64,000 bases of DNA from the NCBI GenBank assembly GCA_016110215.1, contig JADWQD010000014.1:992001-1056000 (forward strand), given 5' to 3'. Shown in pieces: positions 1-11,649 of the stretch. Made by a program: the position numbers and the translations under genes. This stretch comes from Capronia americana. Its lineage: Eukaryota; Ascomycota; Eurotiomycetes; Chaetothyriales; Herpotrichiellaceae. Within the stretch, counting starts at the first letter, position 1, and each line of letters starts with the position of its first letter. The notes under the pieces were generated by a model. It was given only the letters and a program-made list of their open reading frames with translations, had not been told where the DNA came from and did no database searches.

Positions 1-1247
1 GTGTCGACGATACCGCCGGCTCCTCCGGTCTTGGGCTCCGGGTCGAACGGTTTCTTCAGCCGCGTCCACGCCGTGTTCGGGTTCGGCGTGACTCCCTTGT
101 CCGGCAGGAGGTACCAGTCCGGCGAGTCCTCGTCGATAAAGGCCAGCTTCTTGCCCTTGGAGCACTGCGCCAGCATCCACGCGAGCGTGATGTCCGAACC
201 CCCCGGGTCGTACCGCCCGCCGCCAATGTCGCTGTGCACGCCGGAGAACCAGGCCTGCTTCATGACCTGCAGGCCCGCGCGCGATTTTGGCTGGTACAGC
301 CTCGACCGGTCGGCCGGGTCGCGCGGCCACTGCCACAGCGTGGGCTTGTAGGGGATGCGCCGCTCGTCCAGCGCGAGTGCGTGGTACGCGTACTCGACTT
401 TGGTGGACAGCTCGGCGTTGTGGAACTCGATCTGCTCACCGCCCCAGCCTTCGCCGTGGAACTCGACCGTGTCCCACACACCCACGACCTTGATGGCGTA
501 TTTGGCCTTTTCCGCAATGTCGCCGCCGATGCGCTTCTTCAGCGACTCAGAGAACTGGAAGTCCGGCTTCTTGCCCGCGTCCTTGTAGTATTCGTCGTAG
601 ACTTGCGGGAACCAGTCCATGCCGCGTTTGGTGAGGAGGCCCAGCTTGGTGACCAGCCCGGCGATGGAGCGCGCGGTATACGCGCCGCGCGAGAAGCCGA
701 AGAAGAAGATCTCGTCGCCCTTGACGTTCGGGTCCGAGCCGTTGGGGTCGTAGTTGTGGGCAAGGAACGCATACGCGGCCCGGATGTTGGCTGACAGGCC
801 CGCGCCGTATACGCCTGAGAGTTCGAGTCAGTCTCGAGCGGATGACGGAGATCGTACACGTGGTCGAGGGAGGCCAGATGTATGGAGAAGGAGCCTTACC
901 GCCGCGGATTGAATCCCCCAACCCGGTCCCGACTCCCGGTTGGTAGTAAATGATCTGCTCGACCTCCTTGCCATCAACGATGGCCACTGGGCTGATGGCA
1001 CGAGCGAGCCGTGCAACATTGCTGGGATGGCTGGGCGCGTTGACATTCAGAATGCTCTGCCACGTGCCTGAGGACAGAACCGGTCAGCTCTGTGCATCCG
1101 CTTGAACGTAGCACGGGGGGAAATGTATCTGAGCAAAACAGGGTAAAGAGTATCATGGTTATCATAGGCAGGAAGGCTGTGGTAGGGGGGAACAATACCG
1201 TCGCAGAGCACAATCAGTCGTTTATAGCTGGCAGGTGAGCGGTTCAT
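1..1247 (-). CDS. DUF2235 alpha/beta-hydrolase-like protein (C-terminus beyond left edge)
   Basis: Three exons are readable: 1247-1199, 1067-900 and 814 to beyond base 1. They are joined by GT-AG introns 1198-1068 and 899-815, both in phase 1. The start ATG gives MNRSPASYKRLIVLCDG, and after splicing the family hallmark CDGTW forms across the first junction. Exon 2 carries the YYQPGVGTG segment. Exon 3 has GFSRGAYTAR, the nucleophile-elbow motif of DUF2235 (around base 690), followed by VVGVWDTV and the GVHSDIGGG motif. These are characteristic of the DUF2235 family, related to bacterial Tle1 phospholipase effectors and common in fungi as uncharacterised putative lipases. The substrate is unknown. 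The protein is incomplete because the window ends inside it. Confidence 0.9.
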
Positions 1248-2110
1248 ATTGAATGTTGTCCCCCGGGTGATCGGGAAGCTACAGTATTTGTCGTGGTCCG
1301 CCCGAGAGCCTAGTAGAAGTGTCTCGATGTCTCCCTTCTAACCCAAGCAACGGGCGAACCTGTTTGTCTTATAGCCACAAGACGGTTTCCAAGCGACACA
1401 GCAGCGAAAGGCGAGACATACCGTGTGACAAAAGGCGCCATGTCTCCTCCGTGAGCCTACTTCCTCCAACGGTCATGCACTGCAACTCAGCTCCATGCGA
1501 GTATGGCTGCCTTGCGACTTGCAACAATAGAACGGATGTCGGGGCTGGCTGAACAAGATGCTTACCATTGGCTGTGCTTGGCCAGTCACGAGGGACTGAG
1601 CAAGGGGCAGACTCAGCCGTACACGAGCGTCACGGTCGAGACTCTGGCGCCTGACAGACAGCTGGCGCTCGCTGCGAGTGGTGGTGCTGTGGCTTGTGAT
1701 TGGCAAGATCGAAAGGAAGCAGGCACTTGCTCTGGCTGTCAGAGGGACGTTCACATCATGACATGAAGCCTTTTCTATTGTGGACATCGCTCCATTAGGC
1801 AGCCTGCACTTTTCAGCCGTTTAGGACGATCATCATTGAATGTTTAGGAGTAGGTGGCGTCGATATCTCATGGCAGGAATGCATCGTGATGTGATTACAT
1901 GCTCTCAGAGCAGATGGTGTAATTTTGGTCAAAGCTCCAACGCTGAAATGACAATTGATCGCTCCTGAGCTGCTCCTACGCACCCCGCCTTGCCCAAGAC
2001 CGGTACCCAGCTTCCTGCACGAGCAGATAAGGCGATATGTGGTGCGCCGCTGCCCCCGACACGTGCACGCGGACTTCACCTGCGCTGTTGGCCGTTCAAT
2101 CGTTGAGTCC
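1248..2110. other. Intergenic region
   Basis: This holds the upstream region of the DUF2235 gene and the 3' flank of the PhoD-like gene, both on the minus strand. Open frames here are short, lack family motifs and overlap each other. No RNA gene or repeat was seen. Confidence 0.5.
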
Positions 2111-5100
2111 TTAATCATCATATTCATCTTCTCGCGGTCTGCCATCGAACCAGTCCCGTGCCTTTCTGAGACTGAAGGTTCGTCGTGCCTTGGGCTCCTT
2201 ATAAGCCTCCACACCAGAGTATCCTCGTGCCCGAGCACCACCGTGATGGCTTGGTGGATCATACGTCTGCCGGAAATCTTTCCCAATAATGCCATTGCCT
2301 CTCAACTGCTGCGGTGGAACAATGGGTTGCGGATCGCTAGAGTTGATACCCAGTATGCGTTCCTGCTTGCTGAGGCGCCGCTGGGGGAAGTTTCCGCCTG
2401 CATACGCGTTGGTCGAATTTGCCGTTGGCGGCATGGACACCGTAGGCTGATGCTCGACCGGCGATGGACTGGCAGAGGTCGCGTCGACGTGGTTAGTCGC
2501 TCCCTCACCTCGGTTCGGTCGTGCCCCGCGGCCTGAAATGGTTAGAGAGCGGCGGACACTTGGATGATACGCAGGCTCCAGACTGTGACTCGACGGTGGC
2601 AGGTTCTCCGTGTCATACAGCATGTCGTGATTGGACGGCCCAGTCAAGTTATGTGAGAGCTGGTAATCATCATGTCTCAATTGATTCGCGGAATGGGAAC
2701 CAAATCCGTTGTCAGTCTGCTGTCGTTGCTGAGGTTCTCGACTTTGGGGAGCAGGGTCTTTCGGCTCGTCCTCGCCTTCCTCTTCGTAGTCGCTGTTGTA
2801 TTCCTCCTTCTTTTGCCGGCGGCTGCCGAAAAGGCTGAATCGTCGCCGGGGTTTAGCTCCAGCTTTCGGTGCGTATGGGCCTTGGGTGTCGTCCTCCTCC
2901 TCGCTTTCTCCCTGATCCCAGTCATCATCTTGCTGCGCAGATGGCTTTTGACTGGTCCTTCTACCGCCGAGCCCGACCAATCTGTTCAAGAGGGTTGGCC
3001 TCCGTTGAACGTTGCTGGAGTCGTCAAGCTTTTCGCGATCAGAGCTACCGTCGTACCACAGAGCCGGTACGAGCAGCCGGTAGGGTATGGTGATCCCAGA
3101 CGGATCTTTCTGATTTACTTCCACATTCAATACAATGTCAAGTCCTCCCTCCAGATTCACCTGGTCATTGACGTCGATCTCATTGCCCTCGGCGTCAATG
3201 GCAGGGACGTCACCCTTCTTCACTGCCTTCTCGGAGAGATTCGTGGGGCGACGCTGAAACGTACCAGTCGGTCGCACAGGAGTACTGGCAGAAGTGTGAT
3301 CGAAGGACGAAGCGCGCCGGCGTGGAGGGGCCTGAAATTCACCAGAAGACTGTCGAGACCCCGGTGTGTTCTGGTCCGGCCGCGCGCCATCATAGGATAC
3401 GGAGCGGCCTGGACTGTACATGGTGTCACGGTATGATGTGGGAGGTGCATTTCTTGAGCTCAGTCTGCGAAACAGCGCTCGTGGATTGACATCGTCCTTC
3501 GAGAAGGAGAAGCGACGTGGTCGAGGGTTAGGACCAGCCTCAACATCCTCGTCGTCTTCCAGTTCTCCCACACTCCCTGGAGACGAAGGCGAGGGCGAAG
3601 GAGGCGGCGTAGAGCCGGGAATATACTCTCGAATTGAACACCAGTTACGCCTTGGCAGGAGGTGCGTGTTGTTCCGTTTTTTGTCGTTGACATCATGTGT
3701 GAACATGGGAATCATGTTCTCGTCGGTGTAATGGTCTAGGTGATGCACCTTGTTCCGTTTATTCAAGATGTCGGCTAACATATCTGATGGTGGCGTGTTC
3801 ACAATGGCCGAGGATATCACGTTCGGCATGTAGCGATGGTCTTTGTCCTTGGGAATCTTGAGCTTTGGATTCGAGTGAAACTGGCCGATCGCGGCCAGGT
3901 GGACGTCGCCACTCAGGATCGTGATGCGGCAAGACCTTTCTGCGGCGAGATCCTGTAGATCCTTGACCAGCTCGTTGCGCTCGTGTTTGTGGTTGGTCGC
4001 CGTCCAATGGTCATCGAGATCGTCCAATATCTCGACGCCACCATCGAACTTGTTGAGAAAGCCACCTTTCAGCATCCCCGCTCTTCCAAGAGCCTTGACA
4101 GGGTCCATGAGCCGGCTGGTCAGAACGTTCTCCAGCCAGACGAGGCGAGGATAGGCAACAGGGACGCCGAGCAATATGATGAGGTGCTTGGTTTCTCCTT
4201 CGATCAGCTCTTTGCGACACCGTTCCAGAATGGTATCCAGGGTCTCCAGACTCAAGACCTCGTTGCGTCTTCGTTCTGTCCGGCAATCCAAACCTAAGAA
4301 CGCAACATGCTTGCCCATGTGCATGAAGACGCTTCTGCTCGGCTGCTTGATGTAGGGGCCTGGCTGGCGCCCTAGAATCCAGCTAGGTTCATGCGCAGTC
4401 GTCTCTTCGGCGACGCTCTGATGCTGGAAGAGCAGGTAGTATTTGAACGCAACATTGCCGAGCCCGGAAAAGACTGGGGTCTCCATGAAGTGGTTCGGGT
4501 AGGAACCAAATCCATCGATAATGTCATGATCGTCCCAGATGTTGACCATCGGTATCTGACCGGCTGCCATACCGAAGAGGCCCTGGGAGAACCACGTCGC
4601 ATACCTGTTCAGATAGAAGGTCTCCAGCTCTTCCTTCATTTCGTGCGTGAAGGCGGCGTGGTGTTTGTGCGCCGGGTTCCTCATCCTAGTCCATTCTCCG
4701 AAATGCTGGGTCTCGAGCATGACGCGGTCATTGTAGATCTGATCCCCCCCGCCAATCATCACATGGAACGGGCGTGTCTGATGCGTGTTGAGGACATCCC
4801 TCCACATCGGATCGGGCCCGCTGAAGTTGTCCGGATTGACAGACAGGCTGAAGCCATTGCATGTATGGAACATCATGTGCATGGTGTGCCCGCGAGCTGG
4901 GACCCAGAACCCGACGGACGGACCACGGTTGATGCGATAAGCGATGTGTTGCTGCTCATCGGCGAGTTCCACTTCAAGATTGAACCGCCAGAAAGTCACA
5001 TCACGGTCCGGATCCGCATACAGTCTGGCGCCAGCCACTTCCTGATATCTGCCCAGTTTCTCACCATCTGTGTGCAGGGTCCGGTGGTTGGAAAACGGAA

Positions 5101-7423
5101 CTGGACCTTGAGGACCGCTGTGCTCGAGCGGGCTCGGGGAGCTCTCAAACAGCCCATCATCGTTTTCAACCTGCGACAGGTCTTTGCCTTCTTGCAGGTG
5201 ATCCACCGGCCGAACGTACAAAGTCCTTCCTGTTCTTGAGGGCCTAGTCAGGCCCGCGATCGGATCGACGTATTCTGGTTGGAGCTCATCGGTAGTGACG
5301 TGGTGCGGCGGAGGTGGCAATAGCTTCTGCGGCTGAGAAAAGAGTCGTAGAACTGGTGCCGGGTCGTAAGAAGACGCAGAATTTTGAGTCACAATCAGCA
5401 CACTTCCTCTCCAGAACTCACGCTCCTCTCCAGGCCCAGATTCCGGCTGCTGCGTTCTCATACCCTTGTAGCGAAGCAAAGGCCCGCATCTCAGATATAG
5501 ATTCGGCTTGAACTCGGCCGTCTTCTCATCGATGGGATCTCCGACTTTAGGGTGCTCGGCGAACTTTGACGACCTGCTCCTTCTACGACCGGACGACGTA
5601 GCAGGTTGTTCCCACCATGGCTTGCCCCTATCAGCAGGTGCAGCAATCTCTGTAGAGAAGTCAACAGCCGTAAGTCTGGCTGTTCCGGCTTCCTTCCATT
5701 CATCCACGGGTCGATTATTGAGAGGCTCCTTGAAAGACACACTCGACTTCCTCTGCCTTTGACGTATCACATCAACAGGCTTCGCGGGGGGCGACTGAGG
5801 GCTGCCCGGAATGGGCGCAGAGTGGAGCCCAAGACCTATGGGCGGTGTGCGTGGCTGTTGCTGGACTTGCGGTGCTGCTGTCTTGGGATCAGCTCTGACC
5901 TGGCTGTAGTGTTCTGATCGGCCGGACTGTGCGGTTATCGCTGAACTCGGCACGGGTATTCTGCTCGGAATCGTGGAAGTCGACGCAGCATTTCCATCTA
6001 CGCCTTCTGGGCGAGGCTTTTGGAGCTTGCGAGAGGCGCTTCGGGCGGCTGTCACAGGCACTGACACTCCGGTGAGTTTCTCCAATGCGGCCTTGTGCGA
6101 TGCATTCCTTTGGTGCTGCAACAAACTATCCCGAGCATTGACGAAAATAGCTTGTGGTTCAGTAGTGCGAAAGGGAGCCTTCACAGGTGAATCATCTGGA
6201 GGCTCGTCTTCAACACCGGTTGGTGAAATCTCACGCTGCTTCCCGGGCCGATTTCTTTGTGGTCTGATCACGGCTTTCGTGGGCGCGGCCGACGGCGGAT
6301 TGAGTGCTTGATCTGGACTGGGTTCTTCTTGTCTTCGATGCTGTCTGCTGGATTGGCGATGTTGAGTGGCAGGCGACGGTTGTAGTGGGCTGGAAATCGT
6401 GTACTCGAATGCAGCTTGGCCCTCCCCAGACAAGCTTCGTACATCGGGTCGGTGGCTATCGACAGTGGTACTATGTTGTAGACGTTGTCGCTGGGTTGTA
6501 CTGAGGTTTCGTACCAGACCTGCGTCTTCCAAAGTCGGGGCTTCCGACTCGATATCGCGATCACGTTTTGTCGAAGAGCGGGTGGCGGAAATAGGGGGCT
6601 TGGACGAAGGGCCTTCTCGGGGCGAGCTCACAACGCCTCGAGCCTTCCTGTCCTCGCGATCCCGCAATAACATCTCGGCCTCCTGAACTCTAGCGCGCTT
6701 CTCTTCTTTGCTGATGTCATTCAGCGTCACTTCGAGCTTCTGCAGCGGAGACCTATCTGGAGCCCAATCCCTCCTCTGAGCTTCGTCCCTGAAAGCGCTT
6801 GACTTGCTAACAGCCGAGACGGGTTCCTCATGGCGGCCAGTGGTGTCGGATGTGCGACGAGCCTGTTGTGCGGATTTGGGCTCTTTAGGAGGCGGATCAC
6901 GAGCCGACTGAATTTCTCTCCTCGGTGCTCTCGTGGAGCCGGTGCCATTGAGGTCAGCAGTTTTGAGGCGCAACCCATCCGTGGGAGCCGGTTTGCGCGA
7001 AACACCGGACGGGACCTCTGGTCGTATTGGTTCAGATACTATTCGTTGCTTAGGTCTGACCTTCTCTGCGGGAACGTCATTTTCGAGGTCTGCGAACGCC
7101 TCTTGGTGGAACGGCCGTCCTCTAGCTCTCTGGGAGAACGATCGCTGAGGACCTGAATCAACAGCCTGACCCTGTCCAAAGCCTCGGTAGGAGATGGGAG
7201 GCCCGCGAGGTACTTCAGGCGCAGTCGGAAGTGGGTGTGCTCCTGCAAAGTCCAAGTTTTGAGAAAGCGGGCGCCTTCCGTCGCCATTGCCAGTGCTATT
7301 GCCATTCCCTCCGCTGGACCGGCGACTTGCGCCATTGGGTCTCGCGCGGCTATTATCTTGGAATACCAAGGAATCAAGGGCCGGGTTGTGGTAAAGGTCG
7401 AGGGGGTTTATCGAGGTTGCCAT
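2111..7423 (-). CDS. PhoD-like metallophosphatase with long disordered N-terminus
   Basis: A single exon encodes 1770 residues starting at an ATG. Roughly the first 600 residues are low-complexity (Ser, Arg, Pro, Gln rich) and probably disordered. The catalytic part follows: a leading beta-rich segment (GPLLRYKG, FWRGSVLIVT), then the metal-binding motifs GGGDQIYND, WDDHDIIDGFG and, after a spacer, SGDVHLAAIG. These match the fungal PhoD_2 branch of PhoD-type alkaline phosphatases, which bind metal through Asp/His clusters. After the domain come about 500 more low-complexity residues with acidic and Arg-Arg-Phe-Ser patches. No signal peptide or membrane segment is visible, so an intracellular phosphoesterase is likelier than a secreted phosphatase. 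The substrate is not known from sequence. Confidence 0.88.
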   Translation of the reverse strand: MATSINPLDLYHNPALDSLVFQDNSRARPNGASRRSSGGNGNSTGNGDGRRPLSQNLDFAGAHPLPTAPEVPRGPPISYRGFGQGQAVDSGPQRSFSQRARGRPFHQEAFADLENDVPAEKVRPKQRIVSEPIRPEVPSGVSRKPAPTDGLRLKTADLNGTGSTRAPRREIQSARDPPPKEPKSAQQARRTSDTTGRHEEPVSAVSKSSAFRDEAQRRDWAPDRSPLQKLEVTLNDISKEEKRARVQEAEMLLRDREDRKARGVVSSPREGPSSKPPISATRSSTKRDRDIESEAPTLEDAGLVRNLSTTQRQRLQHSTTVDSHRPDVRSLSGEGQAAFEYTISSPLQPSPATQHRQSSRQHRRQEEPSPDQALNPPSAAPTKAVIRPQRNRPGKQREISPTGVEDEPPDDSPVKAPFRTTEPQAIFVNARDSLLQHQRNASHKAALEKLTGVSVPVTAARSASRKLQKPRPEGVDGNAASTSTIPSRIPVPSSAITAQSGRSEHYSQVRADPKTAAPQVQQQPRTPPIGLGLHSAPIPGSPQSPPAKPVDVIRQRQRKSSVSFKEPLNNRPVDEWKEAGTARLTAVDFSTEIAAPADRGKPWWEQPATSSGRRRSRSSKFAEHPKVGDPIDEKTAEFKPNLYLRCGPLLRYKGMRTQQPESGPGEEREFWRGSVLIVTQNSASSYDPAPVLRLFSQPQKLLPPPPHHVTTDELQPEYVDPIAGLTRPSRTGRTLYVRPVDHLQEGKDLSQVENDDGLFESSPSPLEHSGPQGPVPFSNHRTLHTDGEKLGRYQEVAGARLYADPDRDVTFWRFNLEVELADEQQHIAYRINRGPSVGFWVPARGHTMHMMFHTCNGFSLSVNPDNFSGPDPMWRDVLNTHQTRPFHVMIGGGDQIYNDRVMLETQHFGEWTRMRNPAHKHHAAFTHEMKEELETFYLNRYATWFSQGLFGMAAGQIPMVNIWDDHDIIDGFGSYPNHFMETPVFSGLGNVAFKYYLLFQHQSVAEETTAHEPSWILGRQPGPYIKQPSRSVFMHMGKHVAFLGLDCRTERRRNEVLSLETLDTILERCRKELIEGETKHLIILLGVPVAYPRLVWLENVLTSRLMDPVKALGRAGMLKGGFLNKFDGGVEILDDLDDHWTATNHKHERNELVKDLQDLAAERSCRITILSGDVHLAAIGQFHSNPKLKIPKDKDHRYMPNVISSAIVNTPPSDMLADILNKRNKVHHLDHYTDENMIPMFTHDVNDKKRNNTHLLPRRNWCSIREYIPGSTPPPSPSPSSPGSVGELEDDEDVEAGPNPRPRRFSFSKDDVNPRALFRRLSSRNAPPTSYRDTMYSPGRSVSYDGARPDQNTPGSRQSSGEFQAPPRRRASSFDHTSASTPVRPTGTFQRRPTNLSEKAVKKGDVPAIDAEGNEIDVNDQVNLEGGLDIVLNVEVNQKDPSGITIPYRLLVPALWYDGSSDREKLDDSSNVQRRPTLLNRLVGLGGRRTSQKPSAQQDDDWDQGESEEEDDTQGPYAPKAGAKPRRRFSLFGSRRQKKEEYNSDYEEEGEDEPKDPAPQSREPQQRQQTDNGFGSHSANQLRHDDYQLSHNLTGPSNHDMLYDTENLPPSSHSLEPAYHPSVRRSLTISGRGARPNRGEGATNHVDATSASPSPVEHQPTVSMPPTANSTNAYAGGNFPQRRLSKQERILGINSSDPQPIVPPQQLRGNGIIGKDFRQTYDPPSHHGGARARGYSGVEAYKEPKARRTFSLRKARDWFDGRPREDEYDD

Positions 7424-8568
7424 GGTGTCGAGGCGGATCGGGAGACCGAGCTTGCGTCGTGGCAGGAATGTCCTAGAGCTTCGTGCAGCTGGCCAAGTTT
7501 GCCATGAGCAAGGACCTCTTTACACTTGGTTGATATAAGGAGCTCGGACTCGCAGCGAGACTGCGACAGAGAAGTGGGCGGGATGTGAGAAGGCAACGGG
7601 GGGGTAATCTGGATTTCTTCACAGGGCGAATCGACCAAGATGAAGAGTAGCACAACAGTCAATCAACACTAACAAGTGACATGAAGCTCTAATTGAATAC
7701 TGACATTACATTAAAATATGTACAAGAGGAAATGAACATGCGAAGCGGACGAGGCAGACTGGCAGAAGGGGACAAGGTTAACTTGGGAGGCTGGTATTTC
7801 TTCGACTCGACCACGTCAATTGATTGACAACCACGATGCAAGATGCTGGTTTCAAGGTGGGAGCGTGGGCCGTCGTCACTGGCGCCCAGCTAGCGCTGGC
7901 TCTGGAGCTGGAATAAACCCAGGCGAATAGGCGTTTAGGCGGTAGGAGTTCCGCAAATGTACCAATGATGTGGCCCAGATGCCCTGAAGGAAACCCGCTA
8001 AACCTGCCCAGTAGGCTCGGGCTGGCTTGGGGAACCCTACAGAGAACAGAGGCTGCGGCCTAGAAAAGAGGTCCAGAAGAGGCTGAAAGTCAGATGCTAA
8101 AGAAGGCTGCGGGTGGGAAATAAACAGTGAGATCGACTCCAGCGTTGACCTCATATCAGAGCCAGGAGTTGCACCATTGCCCTCAGGAACTGTCTTCTGC
8201 GCGCGAAGTACCTACATATTCTGCTCACTCTCTTTGTACGTGCCATTCTTTGAACCAGCCAACGGATCATTGCGGTGCCGGACCATCCAAGTGGTTGCCG
8301 TTTCACAAACCTTTCACCTGCGACTGAGACTGCATTCCAATTCAGTCCATATTGTCAATATTCTCCTGAAAGGCTGACCAGAGCAGTTTGGTCCGGCCAG
8401 AAGGACGCCGGCATTGACTGCTCGTTGATCAAAATCGCTCGGGTCACTCGCACCGAGACTCGCAAGGTGCCGAACAAATACTCGAGGCACGACCACCGCG
8501 CTCCTCTTTCTATCGTTACAGGCATGCATCCCGTTCAAAGATAATTGCGACCGAAATATATTATTATC
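7424..8568. promoter_or_regulatory. Divergent promoter region, PhoD-like gene / kexin
   Basis: About 1.1 kb separates two divergently transcribed genes and must contain both promoters and 5' leaders. The small open frames in it show no recognisable protein. No specific binding site is claimed. Confidence 0.5.
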
Positions 8569-11175
8569 ATGCGGTTGCCAACGTGGCTTCCGCTGGTGCT
8601 GCTGGCTGGGAATGTACGAGCAAGTTTGCGCGATTACGACAACAACGATTACTTTGCCCTCCACCTCCATCCCACTGCTGTCCCTGAAGACGTCGCCCAT
8701 CGGTTAGGTGTACAGCTCGAAGGCCGAGTCGGAGAGTTGAGCCATCATTATACCTTTTCGTGCGCGAAGAATACCTGTCAAGAGCTTGAAGATTCCCTGC
8801 AAGAGCTGCGATGGCGGAAAAAGCGGAGGCGAAGGTCGGTCGATGGTATGGGAGGACAAATCACACATGACCTCCGCGGAGTGTTATGGTCAGAAAAACA
8901 ACAGCTTCGACAACGTCTTGTGAAGCGGATCCCTCCGCCACCGCCTCTCACACTTCGAGAGCCCCAGGATGCGAGTGGCTCGAACTCGGACCCGGCGGCG
9001 GACTACACTGAGCAGGACGCTATACAACGCTTGAATACAATTGCGGAGACACTGGATATAAAAGACCCGATTTTCAAGGAGCAGTGGCATTTGTTCAATA
9101 CTTTACAACTCGGACACGATCTGAATGTTACTGGTGTTTGGCTGGAGGGCATCACCGGTAACGGCACCATCTCGGCAGTTATTGACGACGGGCTGGACCT
9201 GAACAGTAACGACCTCAAGGACAATTTCTATGCTGACGGTTCGTGGGACTTCAATGACCCAGGGCCGGAGCCACTACCGAGACTCTTTGACGATAAGCAT
9301 GGTACCCGGTGTGCAGGAGAAATTGCAGCGGTCAAAAATGATGTTTGCGGAGTTGGAATGGCCTACGACAGCAAGATTGCTGGTATCCGCATCTTGTCCA
9401 AGCCTATTAGTGACGAAGATGAGGCAACAGCAATCAATTACCACTACCAAGAGAACGACATCTATTCTTGTTCATGGGGTCCGCCAGATGACGGGCAAAC
9501 AATGGAGGCACCTGGTCTCCTGATTCAGCAAGCAATGCTGAATGGCATTCAGAATGGTCGAGGTGGTCTCGGCTCTGTTTTCGTATTTGCGGCGGGCAAT
9601 GGTGCCGCCAGTGACGACAACTGCAATTTCGATGGTTACACCAACAGCATCTACAGCATCACTGTCGGTGGTATTGATCGGGCTGGAAACCATCCATATT
9701 ACTCCGAGTCTTGCTCCGCGCAGCTGGTGGTAACTTACAGTTCCGGTCATAACGATGCAATCCACACCACCGATGTTGGAGCAAACCAGTGCTACAACGG
9801 CCACGGCGGAACATCGGCTGCAGGCCCGCTTGTGGTTGGCGTTGTAGCTCTCGCGTTGAGTGCAAGGCCGGAGCTGACTTGGCGAGACCTGCAGTACCTA
9901 TGTGTCCAGACTGCTATTCCCATACATGAAGACGACGGCAGCTGGCAGAACACGACGATCGGGAAGAGGTTCAGTCACATGTACGGATATGGCAAGGTTG
10001 ATGCCTATCGCTTTGTTGAGGCTGCAAAATCATGGCAGTTGGTGAAACCTCAGGCATGGTTTCACTCGCCCTGGCTCAGCGTTCAGCATAAGATCCCCGA
10101 GGGTGACCAGGGTCTCATGGCCAGCTTTGAGGTCACCGAAGACATGTTGAGCGAAGCTAACTTGGAAAGGCTTGAACATGTTACGGTGACCATGAATATT
10201 GAACACACCAGAAGAGGCGATCTCAGTGCCGACTTGATCAGCCCCAGCGGCTTGATTAGCCACCTCGCCACTAACCGTGCTCACGATGGAGTTGCCGAAG
10301 GATATGATGACTGGACATTCATGTCTGTCGTCCACTGGTGAGTTCGTCCAAAGGTCAATCTCAGATCGTGCTTAAACTGACCATGTGGCAGGGGTGAGTC
10401 TGGAATCGGTAACTGGACGGTTATCGTCAAGGACTCGAACGAGAATGAATACAACGGGACATTCATCGACTGGCGGCTCAATCTCTGGGGCGAAGCCATC
10501 GACGCTCAAATTCAGCAGCTTCACCCACTGCCTGATGAGCACGACGACGACCATGAAACCGCTCCTGCTATAGTGAGCACAACCAGCGTCGAAGCTGGGC
10601 GCCCAGCAACGGCAACTGAACCTCCCGCCAAGCCTACGGACCATCCTGACCGGCCAACAAAGCCGAAGCCAACTGAGGCCACAGACTCGGTCGTTATTGT
10701 CACAGCCACTAACACGGTCTCCGTGCCTGCCGCCACAGCAACGGCGACGATCGAGCCGACGGAGACGCACACGTATTCTGACAGCTTCCTTCCGTCCTTC
10801 TTCCCCACCTTTGGTGTGTCCAAACGGACACAGATTTGGATTTATGGTTCGATTGGGCTCATTGTGGTTTTCTGCATTGGGCTGGGGGCTTACTTTCTTG
10901 TTCAGCGGAGGAAGAGACTTCGAAACAACCCTCGCGATGCATATGAATTTGAAATGGTTGCGGACGCAGACGATGACGAGCAGCGAGGCCTGACATCACG
11001 TAAAGGACGTGGCAAGGGAAGGGCCAAGCGGGGCGGGGAGCTCTATGATGCATTTGCTGGCGAAAGCGAAGATGACCTCTACAGCGACGACGAGGGATAC
11101 CAAGACACTCCCAGTAATGACACTGGCAGCGGCTCGAGGTCTGGCAGCTCTGACGGCAAAGAGAGGGAGAAGTGA
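8569..11175 (+). CDS. kexB: Kexin, Golgi proprotein-processing serine endoprotease
   Basis: The gene has two exons, 8569-10337 and 10392-11175, and encodes 850 residues. The frame is open 24 bases further upstream only from a TTG; the first ATG gives MRLPTWLPLVLLAG, a signal peptide. A dibasic Lys119-Arg120 precedes the mature enzyme and is the likely autoprocessing site. The catalytic residues are Asp206 (VIDDGLD), His244 (DKHGTRCAG), oxyanion Asn344 (AAGNG) and Ser416 (GHGGTSAAGP). A P domain follows; the intron interrupts it at the conserved Trp before GESGIGNW. Then come a Ser/Thr/Pro-rich stalk, one membrane span at about residues 736-760 and an acidic cytosolic tail. This is the complete architecture of yeast Kex2, which cleaves after Lys-Arg and Arg-Arg in the late Golgi. 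Confidence 0.97.
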
Positions 11176-11649
11176 GCGAAACATTTGGCGATAGAGCGTT
11201 TACTGTAAGATCTGAGCACACTCCCCAGCATGGAGGAGGATGTATTAGGGCTCTGGCCAGACCCAGGCCTTATTGTACAGTTATTCTTATGACGCGTGCA
11301 TCCAACCACTGCATAGAACCCGGATGGCTTGGAGAGAGCCTGGACGCAGCTCCTGGGACCAGGAGAATGAAAACATTTGTACTGTACATATCGCGGGTGA
11401 ACGAGACCTGATTTGATTCTCAGCCAGAACGGCTGGGGGCTGCAGCTGCTAACTAACTTTTCTTGCGGGCATTTCCAACAGTGAAATTTACGGGGCAGGC
11501 GCCCGTACGGCCTGCACCTGGCGAGCCCTGAAACCGTGCTTGGTCTTTGCAGCAGACAACAGACTGCATTTCCTTCCCCTTCGCCGCGAACGATCCTCTC
11601 TTGGACGACTCGATAGCAGCATCATGAGCTTCCAAATACATTACATACC
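11176..11649. other. Intergenic region between kexin and SAS4-like genes
   Basis: This is the 3' flank of kexin and the promoter of the next gene on the same strand. Nothing further is recognisable. Confidence 0.5.
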